From Apostichopus japonicus (lineage: Eukaryota; Echinodermata; Holothuroidea; Aspidochirotida; Stichopodidae): a DNA stretch of 64,000 nucleotides. Within the stretch, counting starts at the first letter, position 1; every line of letters begins with the position of its first letter. Where the stretch lies: assembly GCF_037975245.1 (NCBI RefSeq), contig NC_092575.1, forward strand, positions 23,477,841 to 23,541,840. Reading direction: 5' to 3'. The notes under the pieces were generated by a model that was given only the letters and a program-made list of their open reading frames with translations, was not told where the DNA came from and made no database searches. Positions 31,730 to 41,978 of the stretch are shown here, in pieces. A program made the position numbers and the translations under genes.

Positions 31730-34700
31730 CTGTTTTGGGAAAGAGACGAAAGCTGGTGAATAGTTTGATAACCTACTATATAAAGTCTAGGCACTTCACA
31801 GGGCCAACATTTACCAATTATTGCAGAGCAAAATGGTAACCATTGCTACAGTATTACAAAGGCGTATACATATTAAAATTGTGCTATGATGGGGGCCCTT
31901 ATGGTAAAATAAGTGTTTCAAATGTTTCACTACATCTGTCCAACCCATTTCCTCAACTTAATCTAACATTAACACGCTTCAGTTATTGCTAGGAACCATT
32001 TCAATCCTGGGCATGCACTCTTGTACCTAGGATGGGTGACATTTAAAAGAACAGTTCAAAAAAACATGTGATGCTTGAAGATCCATATGGTTATCATGTC
32101 ATTTGTCTGCACAATTGTTTCAGATATAATAAGGTTTATTAATGATCATGGTAACCAGCAGTCATAATATCGTGACGCAGTATGGCACTCTGATACCTAA
32201 GCATTAAACTATAACTGCCCCCCCCCCCCTCCCAATTCCTCTGACATCCTTTAGCATCGCTGCAATAAAATGTGTAATGTACACTTGTCACTAAAACGCT
32301 GGACCACCACCCCCACCACCCCTTTTCATCCCCCTCCTCTACCATCCCGTCTCCTCTAACATCCCGTCTCCTCTAACATGCCCCCTCCTCTGACATGCCC
32401 TCTCCTCTGACATCCCCTCTCCTCTAACACCCCCTCTCCTCTAACATCCCCTCTCCTCTAACTTGCCCCCTCCTCTGACATCCCCATCCTCCCTTTCCCT
32501 TCTTTTTTCATTGTGGTGGTGAGATGGCTTACCTGCATATGAATATCATTGTCAACAGTGATGAAAGTCGCTGAGTCTGCTCCTGCTGCGGAGGAACATC
32601 GAGTGCTGCGGACTCAGGAGACTCTGCTTCTTCCTTCACCGTGACATGGAATGTTTCATCAGTACACTGTATGAGAGAGTAAAAAACAAAACATTTACGG
32701 TAATTATGACATCAAAATAAAACAAAGTGTTAGCAGTTAATTATGACATGTATCGATTATATAACTTTGTGCAAGTATTAATCAAGTTTGCCAGTGCAAC
32801 ACCCTTTTGACAGCTTTTACAGGTCTTAGCCACTGGCCTTCACGGAATTACATATCCAAGTTTAGAGAAAATTTATTGAACAGACTGAGACGGCTGAAGG
32901 GTTGTCATCTAGTTTCAAATACTTTAATGACCCTTAAAGAGTTTATAGTCTAGTACATTTAAGACCACACCACTATATATGGTAGCTTCTGTGTCAAAGT
33001 TGCATATTGAGGTTTACAAAATTTTCTAGAAAAGCTCCTTAGTCATTCTTGTCAAGCTACAACGAAGTCTTTAAAGTTGCATACGCACAACAGGGTAACA
33101 ATGATTCTGTTTAAGAATTTCCATGCCACACCTACAGGACGCTTGCATTATTCAAACCTCAAAACCACAGATACAATAACTATTGTGCCTGTTCTATAGA
33201 ATCAGTAGCTTGTGGAAATCACCCAACCGGAAAACCTTGACCCTGAAGTGCCCTACACTCTTTTGAATGGAAAGTGCCCTCTCTGTCAAAGTAGGCCAAG
33301 TAGTACCATGCCTGAATAACACCCTAACTAACCCTAACTGTACAAGCCATTTTAAGTCAATTATCACACAGTAAATGGTGCACGATCTAACATGGCAACT
33401 ATTCCTTCTTGCGATTTCATCAAAAATCACTCAAGATTGATGAATATATAAACCTTTTGCTACACATTAACGAATTGATGTATAAAAGCTGTTACTGTAT
33501 AAATGAAAGATTATCCTGTGGACAATTATCACAAATTTTAATAACACAGTGTTTACTTAAGGAGTTATATGTACACAAGCTTCACTTCTTGTACCATACA
33601 GCATATCTACATGCGTCTGTGAGAGTAAATTCTTCAAACACATCTGGTTGCACTACCCTTTCTCAACTAAAAAAACTGTTCTAATAGTATACTTTAGAAA
33701 TGAGTAACGACACCATCCCTAACCCACGTTTCTTTCACAATGTTCGATTGTTCCGTATTTGGACTTTGAAACAGATTAATGATAATTACGACTACAATAT
33801 TAGAACATACAGAATCTGGAGCAGTTGAAACTGTCGCTCACAAAGAAACCCAGCTGACCACAATTTAATGACTAACCTGATTACTTCGAAAATACCCTGA
33901 ATTAACATCTGTTGGGCTCTTATGTAAACAATTGCTATAAACATTTTTACAAAAAAAGTTTATTGGAGAGAACAAAGTAAAAGAAGTGTCTCATTACTAA
34001 GTATTCAGCCAAATCCTGCTGCAAACACAGAACAGGAGGCTCCAGATAACTACAGCATACAGAATGTAGGGATCAACTTCAACTAATTTCCTACTACGTG
34101 GTTGGTGTTCACATCGGCTACATATCAGATCCCCTTCCCGTCCCTCCCCCTCCCCCCCCCACCATTATCCATCACTATTGGTTCAAATTAAAACTCAAAT
34201 ATCATCAAGTCAAAGCTTTGATAAGAATGGAATGGCAAATGGAAATTGCAAAAGGTTTTAGGCAAGACTCTTTTCGTATAGAATTAACTTAAAAAATATC
34301 ATTCTTTTCTTCAGATATCATGTGTGGCAATGTGTGCCATAAACATATGGTATCTTTTTATTGCTTACTTGAGATGATGCAACATTTAAAAAATTGTGGA
34401 TGTTTAATGATTCTAACCTGTGAGTCTGTATCCATCTCATCTAAACCAAGGCGTTTCCTTAGTTCTTTGTTTTCTGCTTCCAACTTTTGGTTTCTTGACC
34501 TAAGGGTTGAATTTTCTTCCACCAATCTTGATTGCTGAAGCTCAAATTCATATATTTTGTCTTCAAGTCTCTCCATTAGTGCCTTCTTCCTGTCACGAGC
34601 TGTTTGAGCAGCTACTCTGTTCTTCATTTTTCTATGGAATTGATTGAAAGTTAATCAATAACAATTGACATTGCACTGGCCATGAAGTAAGTAGTAACCA

Positions 34701-35328
34701 TGTACAGCTTAAGTTCCAGTCAACAAGCCATCTCTAGGCTATACTAGGCCTAGGCCTATACTGCTTTACAAATAAATTCAAATGATCTACACAGAAGTCT
34801 TTGAATTATGACTTGTTAGGTCTATACATTGTAAAGAGTCCTATGCTATCTGTCATGGCAGTACAAATTTAAACTGTCGTAAAACCTTAAACATGGAGTT
34901 GCTCTGGGGAAAATAACGAGTCTGGAATTATACTGCTGAACTGTTAAGCACATACGCTAAGTCTAACCTTAGTGAATCTTTGCCACAGACTAAGGAGCAA
35001 TGAGTAGCCCTAACGTAAACAAATCTCTCGAAAAATTAAACAAAATGTATCAGAAATTTACATACCTTCTCATTAGCTTTTCATCTGGTGAAAGATGATT
35101 GAGCCTCTGTCTTTTCCTGGGCCCAACATTTGGTTTGGGGTCCAGATAGGTGAGACAGGCTGGCCTTGGTCTTCCATCATTACTGCTAGTAACACTGTTA
35201 ACGCTGGCCAGTGTAACAGCTGTTGATTTCGCAGGCAACATTGTGCGAAGTTGGTTGGTTGAAGATGAAATTATTGTATTTCTGTGATCTTCAGGCAATG
35301 TTGCTATCAGAATTTTTGTAGATGCCAT
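31031..35328 (-). CDS. XBP1: XBP1, bZIP factor of the unfolded protein response
   Basis: Four exons (35328-35066, 34631-34418, 32666-32533, 31729-31031) join in phase. Around residues 70-88 are PRKRQRLNHLSPDEKLMRR, a nuclear signal; the basic region KNRVAAQTARDRKK is at 91-104, followed by a leucine zipper to about 150. IRE1 removes 20 nt (32605-32586), shifting the frame to give a 429-residue XBP1s. This ends in an acidic activation domain with ELIRFDHVY, two DSGxxS/T motifs and a C-terminal WEESFIDLFPSL. Unspliced mRNA ends at 31534, giving 268 residues (XBP1u), close to human 261. XBP1s drives ER chaperone and lipid genes; XBP1u is a short-lived regulator. Exon 2 here corresponds to two human exons, by length. 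Confidence 0.97.
31730..32532 (-). other. XBP1: XBP1 intron 3
   Basis: GT-AG intron of 803 nt containing a 17-bp minisatellite close to its donor. Confidence 0.94.
32331..32481. repeat. 17-bp minisatellite in XBP1 intron 3
   Basis: About nine units related to CCCCTCTCCTCTAACAT. On the transcribed strand it is purine-only for long stretches, with repeated GGGG blocks. It begins about 50 nt after the donor of the IRE1-site exon. Confidence 0.93.
32533..32666 (-). CDS. XBP1: XBP1 exon 3 with the IRE1 splice site
   Basis: 134 nt after CTCTCATACAG. It encodes CTDETFHVTVKEEAESPESA, then the dual-frame region; ends CATATGCAG before GTAAGC. In the spliced frame the text reads ESAAGAD, and in the unspliced frame ESAALDVPPQQ, paralleling human ESAAGAG and ESAALRLRAPLQQ. 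Confidence 0.96.
32586..32605 (-). promoter_or_regulatory. XBP1: IRE1-excised intron of 20 nt with twin hairpins
   Basis: On the mRNA strand, CCGCAG/CACTCG marks the 5' cut and CCGCAG/CAGGAG the 3' cut, leaving CACTCGATGTTCCTCCGCAG as the intron. Both loops are CCGCAGC, fitting the CNGCNGN seven-base loop that IRE1 cleaves after G. Stem 1 is GAGT/ACTC; stem 2 is GTTCCT/AGGAGC with one G-T pair. Twenty, like the vertebrate 26 and the fly and worm 23, is 2 modulo 3, so the same frame change results. RtcB-type ligation would join the exons. Confidence 0.95.
32667..34417 (-). other. XBP1: XBP1 intron 2
   Basis: GT-AG intron of 1.75 kb, with a C-rich run near 34136-34162. No other gene is seen. 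Confidence 0.93.
34418..34631 (-). CDS. XBP1: XBP1 exon 2 (basic region and zipper)
   Basis: 214 nt after TTCCATAG. It encodes KMKNRVAAQTARDRKK and the zipper (LEDKIYEFELQQSRL, LRKRLGLDE); ends GACTCACAG before GTTAGA, phase 0. Confidence 0.96.
34632..35065 (-). other. XBP1: XBP1 intron 1
   Basis: GT-AG intron of 434 nt, containing two overlapping TAGGCCTA octamers at 34745-34758. Confidence 0.93.
35066..35328 (-). CDS. XBP1: XBP1 exon 1
   Basis: 263 nt from ATG at 35328. It encodes a Ser/Thr-rich N-terminus, then PRKRQRLNHLSPDEKLMR; ends AGAAG before GTATGT, phase 2. Confidence 0.95.
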
Positions 35329-36120
35329 CTTTAATTGAAGGTTGACTGATGTATGCGAGTAATTTCCTTTTATTCAGGCCTTCTGGCACAAATATTGACA
35401 AAATAATTCAGATCATTGAGCGTTTGCGTCTTTCCTGTTACTCTGTTTCGTCGTTCTATATGTTGATGTGGAAGTGGGCGTGTTATTTAATAGCAATACG
35501 CGCAGACCAGACTAGTATCGATTATAATTGATCTAGCGAGAAACGTTAGGTTATATATCTCGCTTTAACTGGTGAAAATAATCAAAATGCGTAGTAAAAT
35601 ACAGTGTAAAATTAATAAAGATATTTTTGAATGTTTTTGTACGAATAAATTTTGGATTAATTAGAGTAAAAATTAGTATTGTAACTTAGATTATTCGATA
35701 TCGATATTTTGTTCAAAATACATAGCACCAATCTTCCATTGCCAATTTTACTTCGTGTGCCTTCCTGATTGGTCACAAAACGATAAGTGACGTAAGATTC
35801 GTCGTTGATCATTGGTTGAAAAGTATATCGTTGAACGTCGAGATTTGACGTAACTAGTGACCAAAAGGTACATACAGAGTATAGGATATTACTATTTTTA
35901 AACAGGGTGATGAAATAAGTATTTGTCTTTACGTGATACATCCGCATTCATCATTTCATAAGCCATTTCTGGTATTGATAGACACGGAACTGAAATTCTG
36001 ACACGCTGGAAGATCTATGTTGGCAAGATACATGTGATTTCAAAACACGAAACATTCCATAAAATGGTTGCCATTGAACGTGTTAGATCGTCATACTTGT
36101 CAAGGATAGACCTTTCCTCA
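35329..36120 (-). promoter_or_regulatory. XBP1: Candidate XBP1 promoter region
   Basis: About 440-525 bp upstream of the XBP1 ATG, two ATTGG (CCAAT on the gene strand) at 35768 and 35811 are interleaved with two TGACGTAA boxes at 35788 and 35846. TGACGT is the core bound by ATF6, CREB and XBP1-type bZIP factors, so self-regulation is possible. I see no strict ERSE (CCAAT-N9-CCACG). The transcription start is unknown. Confidence 0.4.
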
Positions 36121-39100
36121 TTTATCATCATCAGTATTGGCCCTAACGTTTTCAAAGGAATTTCCTGGTGTTTCTGATCTTGGAGCATGAGGGACCATTA
36201 TTTGGCTTTCTAGTATACTTTGAGATGATACAGATATGTGTGTGACCCTCCCCCCCCCCCCCACCCCCAACACACACACCTTCCTACATATTAGTTGTGT
36301 TTTGGAGAAACGAAAGTTAAATAATCTCATTAAAAGAACATGTTGGGCTGAATTATTAGAATTAATTTTTTTTAAATGGATCAACATTAACATTTAGGCC
36401 TGCACTGAAGAGCCGACGTCATCATTTCTGGAATATTCCAGAGTTTTAGCATAATTTAGAGGTGAATATTGAAACCCTCGATAGATTTAATAGCATTACT
36501 TTATAGTAGTCAAATCTTTCTTTCATTTTTCTTGAACTATAACATATCAAGAATAAATTCTGCCTTAGGACATCCTTTAACCTGTTAATGACATTTCGAC
36601 TTGCTTAAGTCGTCTTATGGAAGAGCATAATGTCTCCCACCAAAAACAGACACACATTTTTCTGGAGAGCTTTTCAGGATATAAATATGAGGAAGGGTTA
36701 TTGTTTTTACCTTAATGTCACAATAACATATAGTTCAGCAAGTTTAGGGAGCTATTTTATAAGCCTGAATGGTTGAGCAAATATGGAACTCATACGAGAA
36801 CATAATATTTTGATTTAGTTTGCATGGCACGCCGTAAGGTACGTTCAATATTGGACCATAACCAAAATATCACTAAACAGCTTATTTTGACAAATTTGAT
36901 GGATACATTTTGACAAAGAGCAAAGACTTAATTTGTGAGTGACAACGGGTGAGGCGAATATAGTTATGTAGGTATATGTACTACAATTTCAGTATAATGT
37001 ACATCTGTTGGGGGGTGAGGGGGAGGGGGAGGAGGGCCAATACAAGTGACCTATAATATAAGGCAGTGATTGTCTTGGCATAATTTCAGGTATCATCATT
37101 GTTATTTCTTCTTGTATGTTAAAGGAAATTAATCAAAGTACAAAGAAAATAAGGATGATTGAAGGTGATCTGAAATATTTTAACACTGTTAAGTTAAGTG
37201 TGGATATTACTCCGAACGAGAGATGCCGTGATAGGCCTTCGGGTGGCATTTGGTTGGTAGGATCATGATACAATATAGTGGAAAACGCAGATTCTGGGCT
37301 GGCTTCGAAAGTGATTAATTGCGTTTGTTAGATGATCAATTAACTATGGTACGACATATTTACATGTTTGCATGAGGCAGCATGCTCCATGCTTGGCGGT
37401 GACTTACACACTAAATCGACCAATTTAATTGTTGCAAGGTCTTATCCCCCTTCTCTTCACGGACACCTTGGGCATTGACAGCAAGTCGCCTACAATTTTC
37501 GGCATTAAGACCGCAAAGTAGATTTGAAGAGAACCCTAAGATTTGTTCATTCGGTCCGAACCCCTTCACTCACCGAAGACGAGAGTTTCCAAAGGCTTTA
37601 TTGTAACGTAATGCATAAGTATATTGCATCAGCACTTGAATACCTAAGGCACAAAGAAGATGCCATCGAACGCCGAAAAGAAAAACCTCAGAAGATGTTC
37701 GACCCAGGAAGGTTTCCTTTCTTATAACCCTGATAACGTCCACGCACCCCACTTCCCTTCCCCGGCGGCGAATTTTTTTCCCCAAACAGGTTTGCAATCG
37801 TGTGTGAATAGCCGCTCATGATTGGTCGGAAAAGTTACGTCATCACCAAAATGTCTGCATTCATTGCAACGAGGATAAACCCGTTCAAAATTACCCGAAG
37901 CTTTTCGAATCTTAGGAATTGGTTTATACATATTCAGCACACTAGTTTGTTATGATTGTTTGATCATACTATCGATGTTTGTTCAAAGTTTTCTGTGTAG
38001 GCATTAGGCCTAATCGATAACATCGCACAGTGAAAGTTTCGTACAGAGTGCTTCAAACATGTGATATAGGCCTATATGTATTAATACTGTGTACAGTGCA
38101 GTGACGGAAATGTATCAAACTACAGACTATACTGTTTTGCATATATTCATTCAAAACTCGTGAACGCGCGTCGTGAAGTTGATTTTAGCGTTTACCCATT
38201 CCACGATACGAACGGCTCATAAATCTTAGAAAACGTAAACACGAACCCAATTGAATGTAGCGTATATGTATCATTAGTAAGGTCAACATATGATCCAAGC
38301 ATTAAAAGTAAAGTTAGGACGTTTGAAGGGATTTACCCTGTAACTAGATTTAATTAAGTGTCGGTGTGTTATTCAGTGTATGTTTACGAACTTCCAAGCG
38401 ATGGTCATTATTGGTGCTGACGTAACGAGCAATCTGATTGGCTGAAAACTCTATAATTGCAAACCTGTTTGGCAAAAAATTATTCGCTCCCCGACGCTCA
38501 GTCCATCATAAACTGCAGGCAGAGTCTCTGCATATGGACCAATGTGATATATACCGGCAGAACACACAGTTACGACTTGATCGCTATTGGTCAATTTTAA
38601 GCAAACCATTGTATGAAAAAAATGAATAAATGTATGCAACATTCTGACGTTGTATATAGGGTATAGTATACGTCGATATAATTTATTGAATGTTACATAG
38701 GCCTATATTTAAAAAAAAATTATTCATTTTGCTTTTCTATGTCTTAAGTTTTAGTTTGTGTAAGAAGCTTTTGTTTGTGTATTACTTTGTTTCTCTTTTT
38801 TTGCGTGAAGTCACTATGTGAGATTAAAGAGAGGGCATTTCATCTTCGCTTAATTCCAACATTGTTTGTGTCCGTACCCGACAGACAATAAACAAACGTT
38901 AAGTGTCTCTTCCAGAAACTGCACGAACAAGCCTTTGTTATTCTTCGAAAGTTTTGACTATTAAAGCGGAATTCGGGTTATGATTCACAAGTTTCATTGC
39001 GATGTCACTTTATCCGCATTATTCATTGACTAATACAATAAAACAAACTTGATTGTATCTTTCATTTTTTACCGAAACATGTTTTGAGTGTATGGATCCA

Positions 39101-39390
39101 TATAGGCGTGACGTCATAAATTATTGTGCAATGTCCAAAACAGGGACTTAGTAATCTTAAACGTGAATCTTTTTTTATTAGCCCTGTAATACTGATTGAT
39201 GCACGGTTACAAATATGCTGGGAAGATTACTAGTTTTCTTTAGTCATGGATACAGCTAGCACGATATCCAATTGAATTATGAGTATATGCAAGGGGGGGG
39301 GTGGGGTGTCACAGTTTGTCAAACAATTTACTCATATTTTGACCCACATATGTGTGATAAAATTGTGGCTAGTTACAGATCAAAAGACAA
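36121..39390. other. Spacer with CCAAT/TGACGTAA modules and unassigned frames
   Basis: No recognised gene. A 67-codon frame at 37524-37727 (RLYCNVMHKYIASALEYLRH near its middle) looks protein-like but has no start ATG, known domain or clear splice partners. CCAAT plus TGACGTAA combinations occur near 37820-37842 and 38410-38441. C runs lie near 36247-36262 and G runs near 37011-37034 and 39293. Confidence 0.4.
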
Positions 39391-39843
39391 AACTTACTCT
39401 CTTAAAATGTTAGACTGAAGAATTCAGTCTTCTTTGAGACTGAAATTTTTTTCAGTGTTATACACTGAGTTTAGACTGAGAAACACTCTACTTAGACTGT
39501 ATTATCAGTTACACCGTTCAGTCGCTGTTTTGGACTGACTTTATTAACCAATCAGCTAATCACATGTGGCATGTCATCTTACCATTTTCAGTCTCTGTAT
39601 TCCACTGAAAAATGTATCCAATCAGAGAACAGAAATGCGCCTACGTCATCCGAAAACTTGCAAATACGCCGTACAAAAATAAGTGTGACAACGAGCGCTA
39701 CAACTTGTGTACATATATACTACTATATTCTTCGCTTAGCCAGGTACTCGCTGTACTGTACGTACGCACGCCGTACACACAGCTAGGCATGAACGAGACA
39801 GACGACCGTATGTCTAAGCTAGAGTAAAGGTTATAAATTAGCA

Positions 39844-39913
39844 ATGGCTGAGTCTTTAAGAACTTTTCTTACAAATAAAGGTTTCCACGAAGAAGTGATA
39901 ACAGTGTTCGAGG
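39844..39913 (+). CDS. Possible first exon, SAM-like N-terminus
   Basis: ATG followed by 23 codons (AESLRTFLTNKGFHEEVITV, then FE) ending at a good donor, GAGG/GTATGTATG. The pattern L..FL...GF.EEVI..FE resembles helix 1-2 of a SAM domain. I find no following exon, so this could be the start of the transposon's own gene, now deleted, or chance. Confidence 0.35.
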
Positions 39914-40054
39914 GTATGTATGTATGTTTTTTGTTGTTTTCCAATTAATACAGAATAAAAGCTTGGCAGTTCGTAACGTTAGTTATTCTAGGCTTGTGCG
40001 CGAGGTAGGCCTAGCTAGGCTGTACTATAGCAAATAGGGCCTAGGCTGTTGTTA

Positions 40055-40640
40055 TAATTGGTGGGGCCTATTAACACGATCGTCGGGCGAATAAGCACGC
40101 CGGTCCTGCATATGTACCCGATCGTCGGGCAAATCAGCCCGCCTGTCCTGCGTATGTACCCGATCGTCGGGCGAATAAGCACGCTTGTCCTGCAGTATGT
40201 ACTCGATCGTCCCAAAATGAATCTAGGCTAGGTTAACCTCATAACAAATACTTGGACATAATGCTCAAGAAATTGCAAAACACAGTACTATTATGCATAG
40301 ATTGTAAGCACCCTTAATTATTTGAAAAATGTAGTGACTGCTACAGCCATTACAGCATGAAGCTATCACGGTACCAGATCGTTGGGCAAATTAGCCCGCC
40401 TGTCCTGCATATGAACCCAATCGTCGGGGGAATAAGCACGCTTGTCAGGACTGCAATATGTACTCGATCGTCCCAAATGAATCTAGGCTCGGTTAACCTC
40501 ATAACAAATACTTGAACATAATAATGCTCAAGAAATTGCAAAACACAGTACTATTATGCATAGATTGTAAGCACCCTTAATTATTTGAAAAAATGTAGTG
40601 ACTTCTACAGCCATTACAGCATGAAGCTAACACGATTCTG
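40055..40640. repeat. Nested tandem repeat inside the TIR element
   Basis: First, three diverged units of roughly 50-60 bp built on GATCGTCGGGCGAATAAGCA and TGTCCTGCATATGTAC (40078-40215). Then a larger two-copy repeat of about 260 bp: TGAATCTAGGCT...CATTACAGCATGAAGCTA occurs at about 40217-40365 and 40477-40628. Confidence 0.85.
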
Positions 40641-41619
40641 TTAAACCATTACCATTGTATTTAAATCATGTGGAAACTGGAAAAGAATTGGTATGCTTTT
40701 GTTATTTTATTAAACATATAGTGGGCCATCAGTCTTTATTATAAGATTTTACAGTAATATTACCATTCACTAATGTTATGAAATCAGTTTCTTTTACAAG
40801 CAGATAGACATATTAGTGAAATCAGTAGGCTAAAATGTAAATCATATTCCTTGTTCACTGGTTTTCTATGCTGATGTAATGGAATCAGGAGATGTCATGA
40901 ACAATTTATCCTTAAAAAGAGAAATTTCTGAAAACAACTAACAACAAACCTTGCTTGGTAACCATGTACCTGCCAAAATCAACATGATAACCCATAAATG
41001 TTAGGTTGAATTTGAATCCACCTTCACATAACACATCTCACCCGCCATGGATGACATATTGCTGCCTATCGTGAATTGATATATCTCCTTTGTACAATGC
41101 CAGTCATGTTCTTGTTTCTCCATTCTCTCCTAAATATTATTCTAGTCTAGTCTCTCTACCTCTCAACATATCTTTTTTTAAGAATGTTTTGATTTATACT
41201 ATATTGCTTGTCCTTTATCACATTTATTTTTATCTTCACCAAACAGGAGGGCACAGATATTGAGAGTGCAGCACAGGGCAGACAAGGACAATATTGACAG
41301 CCTTTCATCCTATCTCTTGGACCAGAATTGAACCCCAAACAATTCTTCATTGTGGCAGATAAACTGGCCATTCCAGCTGGGACAGAGGCGTAGAACATAC
41401 ATTTTACATAGACTATGCTCCCCCTCTACAACACTAGTTTTGTGAGTTCCATGCTTCCATGGTGTATGGAATTTTGCAACCAACAGAAGTGAAGTCTCTC
41501 GTCCGTATCCATGCCACATCTATAAGGGCAGCCAGCATGGAGTTACTTCAAGGAGTGAATGTTACTTTTTTATTGCTCTGTAGTCCGGAACCACGTGTGT
41601 CAGCATGGAGTAGCTTTAA

Positions 41620-41978
41620 AAGGGTGTGAAGACTCGCGCAAAAAGAACGTCTAATGCCGGTAATCTGACCTAGTTTCGAATGAGGTGTAACAGAAGTGTT
41701 AGACACTGCCATCGATCCCAGAAAATACAAACACAGCTTGCTACCGTCGGTAATTAGACACTAGTGTACAGTCAGTACATACAGCTACGGTCAATACCCA
41801 CAGCACAGTGTATAAACGATACAGCGATGAACATCTCAGGTCCAGCTAAAGATATCAAGGTATCACGTTTCATTACTGTCTGTCTTTTTTAGCGACACGA
41901 ACAAACATCACTTGCAAGCAACAGAAAGTTAACTTTTTCAGATGGCTGCATGCTGTTTGGGACAAATCTTCAATGCCT
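41620..41978. mobile_element. piggyBac-like MITE, copy B
   Basis: Opposite orientation to the copy at 27530. TTAA flanks at 41616-41619 and 41979-41982. The left end is AAGGGTGTGAAGACTCGC; the right end, read inward, AGGCATTGAAGATTTG. It shares CTAGTTTCGAATGAGGTGTAA and CTACCGTCGGTAA with copy A. Confidence 0.78.

Noticed and set aside
35700-35860. Canonical ERSE in the XBP1 promoter
   Set aside because: CCAAT boxes are present, but no CCACG lies nine bases after them.
37851-37955. 34-codon frame beginning MSAFIATRINPFKITRSFSN, resembling a mitochondrial presequence
   Set aside because: It follows a CCAAT/TTACGTCA module, but stops quickly and has no convincing donor; too short to support.
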